Assembly (NCBI GenBank): GCA_000421085.1
Contig: ATWE01000001.1
Location: forward strand, 248,001 to 312,000
Origin: Ensifer sp. USDA 6670
GTDB lineage: Bacteria > Pseudomonadota > Alphaproteobacteria > Rhizobiales > Rhizobiaceae
Reading direction: 5' to 3'
DNA length: 64,000 bases
Shown here: piece by piece, positions 43,606 through 52,201 of the stretch
Layout of the letters: each line of letters starts with the position of its first letter
Numbering within the stretch: position 1 is the first letter of the stretch
The notes under the pieces: generated by a model
Seen by the model: only the letters and a program-made list of their open reading frames with translations
What the model was told of the DNA's origin: nothing
The model's database searches: none
Made by a program: the position numbers and the translations under genes

Positions 43606-44543
43606 GTAGCTATTCCGTCACCGAGCCGTCGCTCCGGCAGAAATGGTTCGCGGGCTCCCTGGTCGTGCTCTACGCCTTGATCACCATCCTGCCGCTCGCC
43701 TGGATCATCGCGACGAGCTTCAAGAGCCCGTCCGACGCCATCGCCTATCCACCGAAGACCTTCTTCACGCCGACGGTGGAAGGGTATGTCAACGTTTTCA
43801 CCACGCGCACGCGCCTTTCCGAGGAGCAGCTTCAGGCGCTCGGCGAGCCCACAACGTGGTACGACACGCTCGTGCGCAAGGATGGGCTGGTCATTTCCGG
43901 CCCCTCGCGCTTTGCCGAGCGCTTCACAAATTCGGTGATCATCGGCTTCGGTTCCACGGTGCTCTGCATCGTGCTCGGCACGGCTGCCGCCTATGCCTTC
44001 TCGCGCTTCAGGGTGCCGCTAAAGGATGACCTTCTCTTCTTCATCCTGTCCACGCGCATGATGCCGCCGATCGCCGTCGCCATCCCGATCTTCCTGATGT
44101 TCCGCTCGCTCGGCCTCAGCGATACCCATGCCGGGATGATCCTGCTCTATACGGCGGTCAACCTGTCGCTCTCCGTCTGGCTGCTGAAGGGTTTCATCGA
44201 CGAGATCCCCGTCGAATACGAGGAGGCGGCGCTGATCGATGGCTACACCCGCTTCCAGGCCTTCTACAAGGTCGTGTTGCCGCAGGCAGCGACGGGCATC
44301 GCCTCGACCGCGATCTTCTGCCTGATCTTCGCCTGGAACGAATATGCCTTCGCAGTGCTGTTGACATCCGGCAACGCCCAGACGGCGCCGCCCTTCATTC
44401 CCACCATCATCGGCGTCAGCGGCCAGGATTGGCCTGCCGTCGCCGCCGGCGCCACGCTCTTCCTCGTGCCGGTCATGGTGTTCACCATCCTTCTGCGCAA
44501 ACATCTCCTGCGTGGCCTCACCTTCGGAGCAGTCCGCAAATGA
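43602..44543 (+). CDS. ABC sugar/polyol permease 2 (MalG/UgpE-like)
   Basis: A protein of 313 residues from ATG 43602 (MSSYSVTEPSLRQKWFAGSL). The large periplasmic loop between helices 1 and 2 (residues 40-115) is usual for MalG-type partners of this class. The EAA loop is EEAALIDGYTRFQAFYKVVLPQAATGI. ATGA overlaps couple it to the genes on both sides. Confidence 0.88.
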   Translation: MSSYSVTEPSLRQKWFAGSLVVLYALITILPLAWIIATSFKSPSDAIAYPPKTFFTPTVEGYVNVFTTRTRLSEEQLQALGEPTTWYDTLVRKDGLVISGPSRFAERFTNSVIIGFGSTVLCIVLGTAAAYAFSRFRVPLKDDLLFFILSTRMMPPIAVAIPIFLMFRSLGLSDTHAGMILLYTAVNLSLSVWLLKGFIDEIPVEYEEAALIDGYTRFQAFYKVVLPQAATGIASTAIFCLIFAWNEYAFAVLLTSGNAQTAPPFIPTIIGVSGQDWPAVAAGATLFLVPVMVFTILLRKHLLRGLTFGAVRK

Positions 44544-44728
44544 CAAGATTTTTCAACGGTCTCCGGCATTTCAGGCGCAGTGCCTGGGAAATGCTGGCCT
44601 CGGTGCTGATCGCGGGGGGTGTCGTCATGCTGATGCAGCCCTTCGCGCTTGCGCTCTATTCCTGGTCCTTCGTCATAACCTTGCTGGGCACGGTGATGTT
44701 CATCATCGTCAGCCATTTCCCGGAGTAG
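44540..44728 (+). CDS. Tiny membrane protein in the transporter operon
   Basis: A protein of 62 residues from ATG 44540, overlapping the permease stop by four bases and followed by the ATPase gene after four bases. Two hydrophobic segments are seen (about 19-35 and 42-58: SFVITLLGTVMFIIVSHF). No known family is recognised. Its tight coupling on both sides argues that it is a real component, perhaps a small accessory subunit like GlpU in the rhizobial glycerol transporter, although sequence similarity to that protein was not checked. Confidence 0.7.
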   Translation: MTRFFNGLRHFRRSAWEMLASVLIAGGVVMLMQPFALALYSWSFVITLLGTVMFIIVSHFPE

Positions 44729-44732
44729 GCCG

Positions 44733-45830
44733 ATGGCGCAAATCAGGATCCAGAATGTGCGCAAGGAGTTCGGCGCCTTTACCGCCGTGCGTTCCTCCAC
44801 CTTCACCATCGAGGATGGCGAGTTCTTCACGCTGCTCGGCCCCTCCGGCTGCGGCAAGACGACGACATTGCGCATGATGGCCGGCCTCGAATTGCCGACC
44901 TCGGGTGAGATATTCATCGACGGAGAGGAGGTCGGCATGAAGCCGGCCAGCCAGCGCGACATCGCCTTCGTCTTCCAGATGTTCGCGCTCTATCCGCATA
45001 TGAACGTGCGCAAGAACATCTCCTATCCCCTGGTCAGCCAGGGCATGAAGCGCGAGGAGGTGGCGGCGCGCGTCGCCGAAGTCGCCCGCATCCTCAAGAT
45101 CGCGCATATCCTCGACAAGCCCGTCGGCGGACTCTCAGGCGGCGATCGCCAGCGCGTGGCGCTCGGCCGCGCCATCGTGCGCCGCCCCAAGGCCTTCTTC
45201 ATGGACGAGCCGCTCGGCGCGCTCGACGCGGAGTTCCGCGAGCACATGGCGGAGGAACTGCGCGCGCTGCACGATCGCATGGGCGCCACCACCGTCTATG
45301 TCACGCACGACCAGCTCGAGGCTATGCAGATGGGCGACAAGATCGTCGTCATGAACCATGGCGTCGTCGAGCAGTTCGGCCGGCCGCAGCCGATCTACGA
45401 CTGGCCGGCGACGAAATTCGTCGCCCAGTTCATCGGCTCGCCTTCCATGAATTTCCTCGATTTCGACGGCATGATCGACATCGGCGGCGACAGCGTCGAT
45501 CTCGGCGGCGTGAAGATGAAAGTGCCGGCCGCGCGGGAGGGCCGCGCCGGCCGCCTCACGCTCGGCGTGCGGCCGGAGCATGTGAAATTCCGCGACGATG
45601 CCGCCTACCGCGGGCGCGTCAGTGCCGTCGAATATCTCGGCACGACGCAGATCGTGACACTTTCGACCGGTCATGGCGATCTGAAGGCGCGCATTTCCTC
45701 AAGCTACAAGGTGCGGGAGGAGGAGATGGTCGGGCTCGATTTCGATGCGCGCACCCTTTCGCTTTTTGATGCTGATAACGGCAATGCGCTCGTCTCCGAG
45801 GCCAATGAGGGAGTGTTGGGTCATGGCTGA
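44733..45830 (+). CDS. ABC ATPase 1 (MalK/UgpC-like)
   Basis: A protein of 365 residues. Walker A GPSGCGKTT, signature LSGGDRQRVALGRAI, Walker B AFFMDEPLGALD and switch His in YVTHDQLEAM are all present. A C-terminal TOBE domain follows (RAGRLTLGVRPEHVKFRDDA). Together with the second ATPase gene it suggests a heterodimeric ATPase, as in the rhizobial glycerol importer. It overlaps the next gene by eight bases. Confidence 0.9.
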   Translation: MAQIRIQNVRKEFGAFTAVRSSTFTIEDGEFFTLLGPSGCGKTTTLRMMAGLELPTSGEIFIDGEEVGMKPASQRDIAFVFQMFALYPHMNVRKNISYPLVSQGMKREEVAARVAEVARILKIAHILDKPVGGLSGGDRQRVALGRAIVRRPKAFFMDEPLGALDAEFREHMAEELRALHDRMGATTVYVTHDQLEAMQMGDKIVVMNHGVVEQFGRPQPIYDWPATKFVAQFIGSPSMNFLDFDGMIDIGGDSVDLGGVKMKVPAAREGRAGRLTLGVRPEHVKFRDDAAYRGRVSAVEYLGTTQIVTLSTGHGDLKARISSSYKVREEEMVGLDFDARTLSLFDADNGNALVSEANEGVLGHG

Positions 45831-46818
45831 GGTCGTCCTTGAAAATGTGATGAAGCGGTTCGGCGGCACGCTCGCGCTCGGCAATGTCTCGCTTCGGGTG
45901 CCGGACGGCTCCTTCGTCGTGCTGCTTGGCCCGAGCGGCGCGGGCAAGACAACGACGCTGCGCATGGTCTCCGGTCTCGATGTCCCCGACAGCGGCGAGG
46001 TCTTCATCGGCGGCCGCGCCATGAAGGGGCTGTCCCCAGCCGAGCGCAATGTCGCGATGGTCTTCCAGCAATATTCGCTCTATCCACATCTCACGGTCCG
46101 CCAGAATCTCGAGTTTCCCCTGAAGTCGCCGCTCCTGAAGACGCCGCAGGCGGCGATCGACAGGAAGGTGAAGGAGGTTGCCGAGGTCTTGCAGATCGCC
46201 CACAAGCTGGAGAACAAGGCGACCGCGCTTTCCGGCGGCGAGATGCAGCGCGTCTCCATCGGCCGCGCTCTTGTTCGCAATCCGGATATCTTCCTGATGG
46301 ACGAGCCGCTGAGTTCGCTCGATGCGAAGCTCAGGGCGGACCTGCGCATCGAATTGAAGCGCATCCAGGCGAAGTCAGGCGCGACACTCATCTACGTCAC
46401 CCATGACCAGATCGAGGCGATGACCATGGCCACCCATGTCGGCGTGCTCAACGAGGGGCGACTGGTGCAGTTCGGTTCGCCGCGGGCCGCCTATGAAGAG
46501 CCCGTCAGCGTCTATGCCGCCACCCGTCTCGGCCAGCCGCGCATCAACGTGCTGCCGGCCGATCTCTTCGCCGGCGCTCCTGCGGGCGCAAAGAGCATCG
46601 GCCTTCGCCCGGAGCACATTGTGCAAGGTGACGGGGAGGAGGCGCTGGTCAAGCGGGTCGAGCATCTCGGCGACCAGACGCGCCTGCACCTCACTTTAAA
46701 GCGGCATGACCTCATCACCGTCACCGATGCCCACACGCCGCTGAAGGGCGGCGAGACCATTCGGATCCGACCGTCGCAGCCGCTCTATTTCGACGCGGCG
46801 GGTATGCGTTTAGCTTAA
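45823..46818 (+). CDS. ABC ATPase 2 (MalK/UgpC-like)
   Basis: A protein of 331 residues from ATG 45823 (MAEVVLENVMKRFGGTLALG); the frame is open further upstream but inside the first ATPase. Walker A GPSGAGKTT, signature LSGGEMQRVSIGRAL, Walker B IFLMDEPLSSLD and switch His in YVTHDQIEAM. It is clearly diverged from ATPase 1, so the transporter probably uses two different ATPase subunits. Confidence 0.9.
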   Translation: MAEVVLENVMKRFGGTLALGNVSLRVPDGSFVVLLGPSGAGKTTTLRMVSGLDVPDSGEVFIGGRAMKGLSPAERNVAMVFQQYSLYPHLTVRQNLEFPLKSPLLKTPQAAIDRKVKEVAEVLQIAHKLENKATALSGGEMQRVSIGRALVRNPDIFLMDEPLSSLDAKLRADLRIELKRIQAKSGATLIYVTHDQIEAMTMATHVGVLNEGRLVQFGSPRAAYEEPVSVYAATRLGQPRINVLPADLFAGAPAGAKSIGLRPEHIVQGDGEEALVKRVEHLGDQTRLHLTLKRHDLITVTDAHTPLKGGETIRIRPSQPLYFDAAGMRLA

Positions 46819-46828
46819 GGAGATTTTT

Positions 46829-48466
46829 ATGGCGCAATTCATCAACAAGCGCGAAGACGTCGTCACAGAGGCGATCGATGGCGCGCTGGCTCTTTCGGGC
46901 GGTGCTCTTACCCGCCTCGACGGCTATCCACATATCCGGGTCGTCAAGCGCAGCGATTGGGACAAGTCCAGGGTCGCGATCGTCTCGGGCGGCGGCTCGG
47001 GCCACGAGCCCGCCCATGTCGGTTTCGTCGGCAAGGGTATGCTGACGGCGGCCGTCTGCGGCGATGTCTTCGCCTCGCCCGGCGTGGACGCCGTCCTTGC
47101 CGGTATCCTCGCCGTGACGGGGCCGGCCGGATGTCTGCTCGTCGTCAAGAATTATACCGGCGACCGGTTGAACTTCGGCCTCGCGGCCGAGCGGGCGCGC
47201 GCCTACGGCCTCAATGTCTCGATGGTGATCGTCGGCGACGATATAGCGCTTCCCGATCTGCCGCAGGCCCGCGGCGTCGCCGGCACGCTCTTCGTACACA
47301 AGATCGCGGGGGCGCTCGCCGAGCAGGGCGCGGACCTCGAAACCGTGACGGCCGCAGCAAGGCGTGTCATCGCGGGAACGCGCTCCATCGGTATGTCGCT
47401 CGGTACCTGCCGCGTGCCGGGCTCCCCGAAGGAGGATCGTATTCCCGAAGGCAAGGCCGAACTCGGCCTCGGCATCCATGGCGAGGCCGGCGTCGAGCAG
47501 ATCGATTTTGCCGGCGCGCGCGCTTCGGTCGCCACCATGGTGGAGCGGCTGGCGGCGGTGATGGCTGAGGGGCCGCATGTCGCGCTGATCAACAATCTCG
47601 GCGGCACGTCGGTGCTCGAAATGTCGGTTCTGGCGCATGATCTCCTCGGCTCGGCCGTCGGCGCGAAGATTACCCATGCCATCGGCCCGGCTCCGCTGAT
47701 GACCTCGCTTGACATGCAGGGTTTTTCCATCTCCGTCTTCCCGGCTGATACCGCCGAACTGGAGCTCCTGAAGGCTCCCGTGCCGATCCCCGCCTGGCCG
47801 GGCGTTTGCGATGTCCGGCCGGTTGCCGTCGCGGCCCTGCCGGACGGCCTGACGCCGATCATGCCGATCCCTTCAAACCATGCGGCGACGCGCGCTTTCC
47901 TGATCGGCTGCTGCGACGTGCTGGTCGCCGCCGAGCAGGATCTCAATGCGCTCGATGCCAAATCCGGTGACGGCGATACCGGCTCGACATTGGCAGGCGC
48001 GGCCCGCGCGCTGATCAACGCCGTCGACCGCCTGCCGCTGTCGGACCATACTCAGCTCCTGCGTGCCATCGGCCAGGAACTCAGCCAGACGATGGGCGGC
48101 TCCTCCGGGGTGCTGCTCGCTATCCTCTTCGCCGCTGCCGGGGATGGCGCGTCGAGCGGTCTGCCGCTTCGCGAGGCGCTGCGGGCGGGGCTTGCCCGAA
48201 TGCAGGAGATCGGCGGTGCCAAGATCGGCGATCGTACGATGGTTGACGCCCTTGCGCCCGCATTGGACGCGCTCGGCCAGGGCATTGCCGCCGCCGCCGC
48301 CGCCGCGCGCGAAGGCGCGAACTTCACCGCTACGCTTACCCGCGCGAAAGCCGGTCGCGCGGCCTATATCAATGCCAGACAGCTCGAAGGACACATCGAC
48401 CCCGGCGCTGAGGCGGTGGCGCGGCTTTTTCAGCATCTGGCACGCTATCCCGGCATCGCTGGTTGA
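46829..48466 (+). CDS. DhaK-DhaL fused dihydroxyacetone/tetrulose kinase
   Basis: A protein of 545 residues. Residues 1-330 are a DhaK domain: IVSGGGSGHEPAHVGFVGKG (residues 51-70), and His217 in GLGIHGEAG, the likely covalent substrate-binding histidine. Residues about 350-545 are a DhaL ATP domain with DAKSGDGDTGSTLAGAARAL (Mg-ATP aspartates) and QTMGGSSGVLLAILFAAAGD. This single-chain ATP-dependent form phosphorylates dihydroxyacetone (DAK), or erythrulose in the LerK/DerK subgroup. As the last gene of the importer operon it would trap the imported ketose. The exact substrate is open. Confidence 0.87.
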   Translation: MAQFINKREDVVTEAIDGALALSGGALTRLDGYPHIRVVKRSDWDKSRVAIVSGGGSGHEPAHVGFVGKGMLTAAVCGDVFASPGVDAVLAGILAVTGPAGCLLVVKNYTGDRLNFGLAAERARAYGLNVSMVIVGDDIALPDLPQARGVAGTLFVHKIAGALAEQGADLETVTAAARRVIAGTRSIGMSLGTCRVPGSPKEDRIPEGKAELGLGIHGEAGVEQIDFAGARASVATMVERLAAVMAEGPHVALINNLGGTSVLEMSVLAHDLLGSAVGAKITHAIGPAPLMTSLDMQGFSISVFPADTAELELLKAPVPIPAWPGVCDVRPVAVAALPDGLTPIMPIPSNHAATRAFLIGCCDVLVAAEQDLNALDAKSGDGDTGSTLAGAARALINAVDRLPLSDHTQLLRAIGQELSQTMGGSSGVLLAILFAAAGDGASSGLPLREALRAGLARMQEIGGAKIGDRTMVDALAPALDALGQGIAAAAAAAREGANFTATLTRAKAGRAAYINARQLEGHIDPGAEAVARLFQHLARYPGIAG

Positions 48467-48648
48467 CAGTGAGCCGAACGAACGGCTCGGCGCCGCCTTG
48501 ACGCCAAGCAGCCGCCGGGGTTTCAGCTTGCTCAAAGGCTTCCGGCGCTGTCGCATCGATCGCGCCGGAAGGGATGCCGGCCGCCGCCTACAACAACCTC
48601 GTTGTCAAAGTTGTCAAACTGACTCTAAGGTGGGTGAGGGGGACGAGG

Positions 48649-49572
48649 ATGGATTCGAAAACGACAAAGCCAGTGCCGACAGAAGCCGGGATTTGCGCCT
48701 TTCACGAACGTTGCGAGGCGTTCTATCCCGCCGATGCGGTCAATGCCTCCGTCGAGCAGCAACGGCAATGGTATGACGCACTCTGCGCCGAATTCGACGC
48801 GCCGTCTCCCGATGGACTGACCCGGCGCGACGAGCGGGTGGCGGGACGAATTCCGGTGCGGCACTACCGGCCGGCGGAGGTCGCGAGCGAGACGCGCGTC
48901 TTCTATATCCATGGCGGCGGCTTCGTCGTCGGCTCGCTTGAAAGCCACGATGCGATCTGCGCCGAGCTTGCGCATGGTGCACGGGTCGAGCTGGTGTCGG
49001 TGGACTATCGCCTTGCCCCCGAACATCTGTGGCCCGCAGCCTTCGAGGACTGCTACGACGTGCTCGAAGCGCTTCTTGCCGATGGGCGTCCGCTCGTCGT
49101 TGCCGGCGACAGCGCCGGCGGCAACCTGTCGGCCGGCATCGTCCTGAAGGCGAAGGCCGAAGGGCTCGCCGGCATCGTCGGCCAGGTCCTGATCTATCCC
49201 GGCCTCGGCGGCGACCTGACGCGCGGCTCCTATATCGAGATGGCCGAGGCGCCGCTGCTCTCAACCGCCGACGTCGATTATTACCGCGAGGTGCTGACAG
49301 CGCCGGCGGATGAGCCGCTTGCACATCCGCTGAAGGCCGCGGACCTGTCCGGGCTTCCCCCGGCCTATGTTTCCGGCGCCTATTTCGATCCGTTGCGCGA
49401 CGATGCGCGCACCTATGCAGCCCGGCTCGCCGAAGCGGGCGTGGACGTCACCTACCGGGAAGAGCCGCAGATGGTCCATTCCTGGCTCCGGGCGCGTCAT
49501 ATGAGTCCCGGTGCGCGGGAGGGCTTCGCCCATCTCGTGCAAGCTGTGGCGAGATTGGCCGGTACGGCTTGA
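48649..49572 (+). CDS. Alpha/beta hydrolase, hormone-sensitive-lipase type
   Basis: A protein of 307 residues from ATG 48649. The oxyanion-hole motif HGGGFVVGSLE is at about residue 88, and the nucleophile motif GDSAGGNLSAG has Ser at about 152; the acid is likely in DPLRDDARTYA and the His in EPQMVHSWLRA. This is HSL-family esterase (PF07859). It is followed by an ACT-domain gene after seven bases, so the two are probably co-transcribed. No signal peptide is seen; substrate unknown. Confidence 0.88.
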   Translation: MDSKTTKPVPTEAGICAFHERCEAFYPADAVNASVEQQRQWYDALCAEFDAPSPDGLTRRDERVAGRIPVRHYRPAEVASETRVFYIHGGGFVVGSLESHDAICAELAHGARVELVSVDYRLAPEHLWPAAFEDCYDVLEALLADGRPLVVAGDSAGGNLSAGIVLKAKAEGLAGIVGQVLIYPGLGGDLTRGSYIEMAEAPLLSTADVDYYREVLTAPADEPLAHPLKAADLSGLPPAYVSGAYFDPLRDDARTYAARLAEAGVDVTYREEPQMVHSWLRARHMSPGAREGFAHLVQAVARLAGTA

Positions 49573-49579
49573 GGCGCCG

Positions 49580-49984
49580 ATGAGCGGCGAGACGGATCTC
49601 AAGCGACTGTTGGCAGAGATGGAGCCGATGCTGCATGACGGCGAGTATGTCTATTGCACGGTTGAAGGTCGCGCTGCGGCCTGGTTCGCGCTTGAGCCGA
49701 TCGGAACCTTTCGCGAAAATGAGGGGATTACGCTCATCCTCGAGCGGGCCCGTGCCGAGGCGGCGGGACTTTCCTATGGACCGGTGCTGCGGCTGATCAC
49801 GCTCAGCGTCCATTCCGCACTCGAAGCCGTAGGACTGACGGCGGCGGTTTCCGGCGCACTGACGCAGGCGGGCATCAGCGCCAATGTGGTGGCGGCCTAT
49901 TACCACGACCACATCTTCGTGCCCGCGGCGGACGCGAAAAGGGCCGTCGAAGTGTTGCGGACGCTCAGCCGCAGGGACAACTGA
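49580..49984 (+). CDS. ACT-domain protein
   Basis: A protein of 134 residues. N-terminal ACT_3 (PF10000)-like segment: LHDGEYVYCTVEGRAAAWFA and FRENEGITLILERARAEAAG. A second ACT-like repeat: LRLITLSVHSALEAVGLTAA...AGISANVVAAYYHDHIFVP. ACT domains bind small ligands, often amino acids. It follows the esterase by 7 bases. Its role is unknown. Confidence 0.85.
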   Translation: MSGETDLKRLLAEMEPMLHDGEYVYCTVEGRAAAWFALEPIGTFRENEGITLILERARAEAAGLSYGPVLRLITLSVHSALEAVGLTAAVSGALTQAGISANVVAAYYHDHIFVPAADAKRAVEVLRTLSRRDN

Positions 49985-49995
49985 ACCCAGTGAGT

Positions 49996-50106
49996 CTGCT
50001 CCTCTCCCCGTACGCAAGATCGGGGAGAGGGGCATAGAGACGTCTTCCCGAGTCCCCGTCAAAATGCGTCAATACGGGGAGAAGTGCCGGCAGGCTGATG
50101 AGGGGC
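49996..50106. repeat. Degraded REP-like repeat
   Basis: Hairpin CCTCTCCCCG-N10-CGGGGAGAGG (about 50003-50032 region) followed by CCCCGT...ACGGGG and a GATGAGGGGC end. It belongs to the same family as the repeats at 20440 and 63111 but is divergent. It separates the ACT gene from the convergent hydrolase. Confidence 0.5.
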
Positions 50107-50123
50107 GGATCCGCAACGATCCC

Positions 50124-52121
50124 TCACATGAAATCCCGCCGGATCCGCTTCTCGAAACTCTTCTCGAAAATTTTCGTCTCTCCCTCGAACGCCTCGACCT
50201 TGGCTGAAGTGATCCACTCGGTTTCGGTACAGCCGAGGCGGGAGGTCGAGACGGTCTTCAGCGATTGCTGCCCGCGCCGCGCGATACAGGTCCAGGTCGA
50301 AACGCCCGTCATCGAGTGCGGATCGTCCGGCGCGATCGTCCAGGTTTCGTCGCGGATGTCCTGCGTCGCATTGCCGGTGCCGGGGTGTTCGACGAGGCCG
50401 GTATTCTCGTAGATCCGATAATGCGTCCGGCCCTTGGTCATGTCGCGTTCGACGGTGCGGCGCGTTTCGGCCGGCGAATGCTCGATATAGTGCGGCAACG
50501 GGTCGGGATTGGCCGGCTGCGGCACGACGATTTCGCGATGGTCGCCGAGAAGAGGCAGGGAAAGCGAGACGCTGGCCGTGTCGATCGTGACGCCCGGATC
50601 GGTCGGCGATGGCAGGATGATCGGCCAGTAGGAGGTCGACAGGGACAGGCGGATGCGGTGCCCGGCACGGAAGCGGTAGCCGCAGGCATCGAGCACCAGC
50701 GTGACGCGCGTCTTGCGGTTCTTCTCCATCGGCACCGGCCTGGCATTGCCGTTGCGGTGCGCCAGGTTGAGGACGCCGAAGGCGACGCGGGTCGACGTTC
50801 CGTCCGGATGGACATCGACGATACGCGCGGCGAGATTGGCGGTTTCGGCACTGCAGGAAAGCTCGAGGTCGAGCACCGGCTGCCCGAGATAATCCTCCGC
50901 CTCCAGCAGGGGGTGCGTGTCGAAAGTGAGCGAGCCCGCATCGTCGACGCGCTGGTCACCGGGCATCTCGGCGTCGGGTTTCAGCGTGAAATACTCACCG
51001 GCAGCGGTGCCGGTATCGAGCGGCGAACGCAGGTAGACATCGCCGATCCCGCGCCTGGACGGGGAACCGGCCGTCAGGCCTCCCTCGTTCGAAACCGCGA
51101 AGGTCCGCATTTCCGGCGTGGTCCAGACGTCCTTGGCGATCCAGCGGCCAGGGTCTTCATTGCGCCTGACCGCGGGCCTCGGACCGTCGAGGATATAGGC
51201 GCGCACCTGCGGCAATTGCTCGGCATCGTTCTTTTCGTCACGAAGCCAGCGGTTCCACCAGCGGATCGCTTCTCCGAGAAAGTCTGCTCGCGGCTTCGGC
51301 CAGGCGAAATGCGGATATTTGTGGACCCACGGGCCGATGAGCGCCTTGGCCCTGCCGCCGAGCCCCTCGACAGCCTTGATCGGCGTGTTGCGGTAACCGT
51401 CCGCCCAGCCGGCGATCACCAGCGCCGGGATCGGAAAGCCCTCGAAATCCTCTGAGATCGAGCCATGCCGCCAGAAATCGTCGCGGCGCTGGTGTTCCAG
51501 CCATTCCTCCAGGAAGAAGGGCTCGTTCTCGAGGCGCTCCAGCCACATCTCCCGCCAGCGCTCGCCGACGAGTTGCGGATCGGGTGATCGGGACTGGTAG
51601 GCGAGCATGGTTGCCGCCCAGGAGAGTTGCGCCGAGAGATGGCAGCCGTTCTTGTAGTGGATGTCGTCGTTGTAGCGGTCGACGGTCGAGGCGATCGAGA
51701 TCACTGCCTTGAGAGCCGGGGGCTTGAGGGCCGCCACCTGCAGACAGTTGAAGCCGCCCCAGGAGATGCCCATCATCCCGACCTTGCCGTTCGACCAGGG
51801 CTGTGCCGCAATCCATTCGATGATCTCGCAGCCATCGGCAAGTTCTCGCGGGGTGTATTCGCCGTCGATCACGCCCTCGGACTCGCCCGAGCCACGGATG
51901 TCGACACGAACACCGGCAATCCCGGCGGCCGCGAAGGCAGGATAGGTGGATTCGTCCCGTGCACAGGTCCCGTCGCGCTTGCGGTAGGGCAGATACTCCA
52001 GGACTGCCGGCGCCGGCTTCTGCTCGGTGCCCTCCGGCATCCAGATGCGTGCGGCAAGCCGGGTTCCGTCCTTGAGGGTTATCCATTCGTTTTCGATGAC
52101 GGTGAAATTGCGCTCGACCAT
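50124..52121 (-). CDS. CocE/NonD family hydrolase (X-Pro peptidase S15-type)
   Basis: A protein of 665 residues. An S15 alpha/beta-hydrolase domain includes VDIRGSGESEGVIDGEYTP, and the nucleophile elbow GISWGG with Ser120 (118-123). The C-terminal jelly-roll follows (VTLVLDACGYRFRAGHRIRL-S). Such enzymes cleave cocaine-type esters or act as X-prolyl dipeptidyl peptidases or glutaryl acylases. It is downstream of an oligopeptide-type binding protein gene, 80 bases away on the same strand, so it may hydrolyse the imported compound in the cytoplasm. No signal peptide. Confidence 0.86.
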   Translation of the reverse strand: MVERNFTVIENEWITLKDGTRLAARIWMPEGTEQKPAPAVLEYLPYRKRDGTCARDESTYPAFAAAGIAGVRVDIRGSGESEGVIDGEYTPRELADGCEIIEWIAAQPWSNGKVGMMGISWGGFNCLQVAALKPPALKAVISIASTVDRYNDDIHYKNGCHLSAQLSWAATMLAYQSRSPDPQLVGERWREMWLERLENEPFFLEEWLEHQRRDDFWRHGSISEDFEGFPIPALVIAGWADGYRNTPIKAVEGLGGRAKALIGPWVHKYPHFAWPKPRADFLGEAIRWWNRWLRDEKNDAEQLPQVRAYILDGPRPAVRRNEDPGRWIAKDVWTTPEMRTFAVSNEGGLTAGSPSRRGIGDVYLRSPLDTGTAAGEYFTLKPDAEMPGDQRVDDAGSLTFDTHPLLEAEDYLGQPVLDLELSCSAETANLAARIVDVHPDGTSTRVAFGVLNLAHRNGNARPVPMEKNRKTRVTLVLDACGYRFRAGHRIRLSLSTSYWPIILPSPTDPGVTIDTASVSLSLPLLGDHREIVVPQPANPDPLPHYIEHSPAETRRTVERDMTKGRTHYRIYENTGLVEHPGTGNATQDIRDETWTIAPDDPHSMTGVSTWTCIARRGQQSLKTVSTSRLGCTETEWITSAKVEAFEGETKIFEKSFEKRIRRDFM

Positions 52122-52201
52122 GTTGGCCGCCTCCGATCGGTGCTTGACTGTTGAGACGCGGGGTGCAGGCGGAAAACCACCTGCACCTTCTCATTGCACT
52201 T

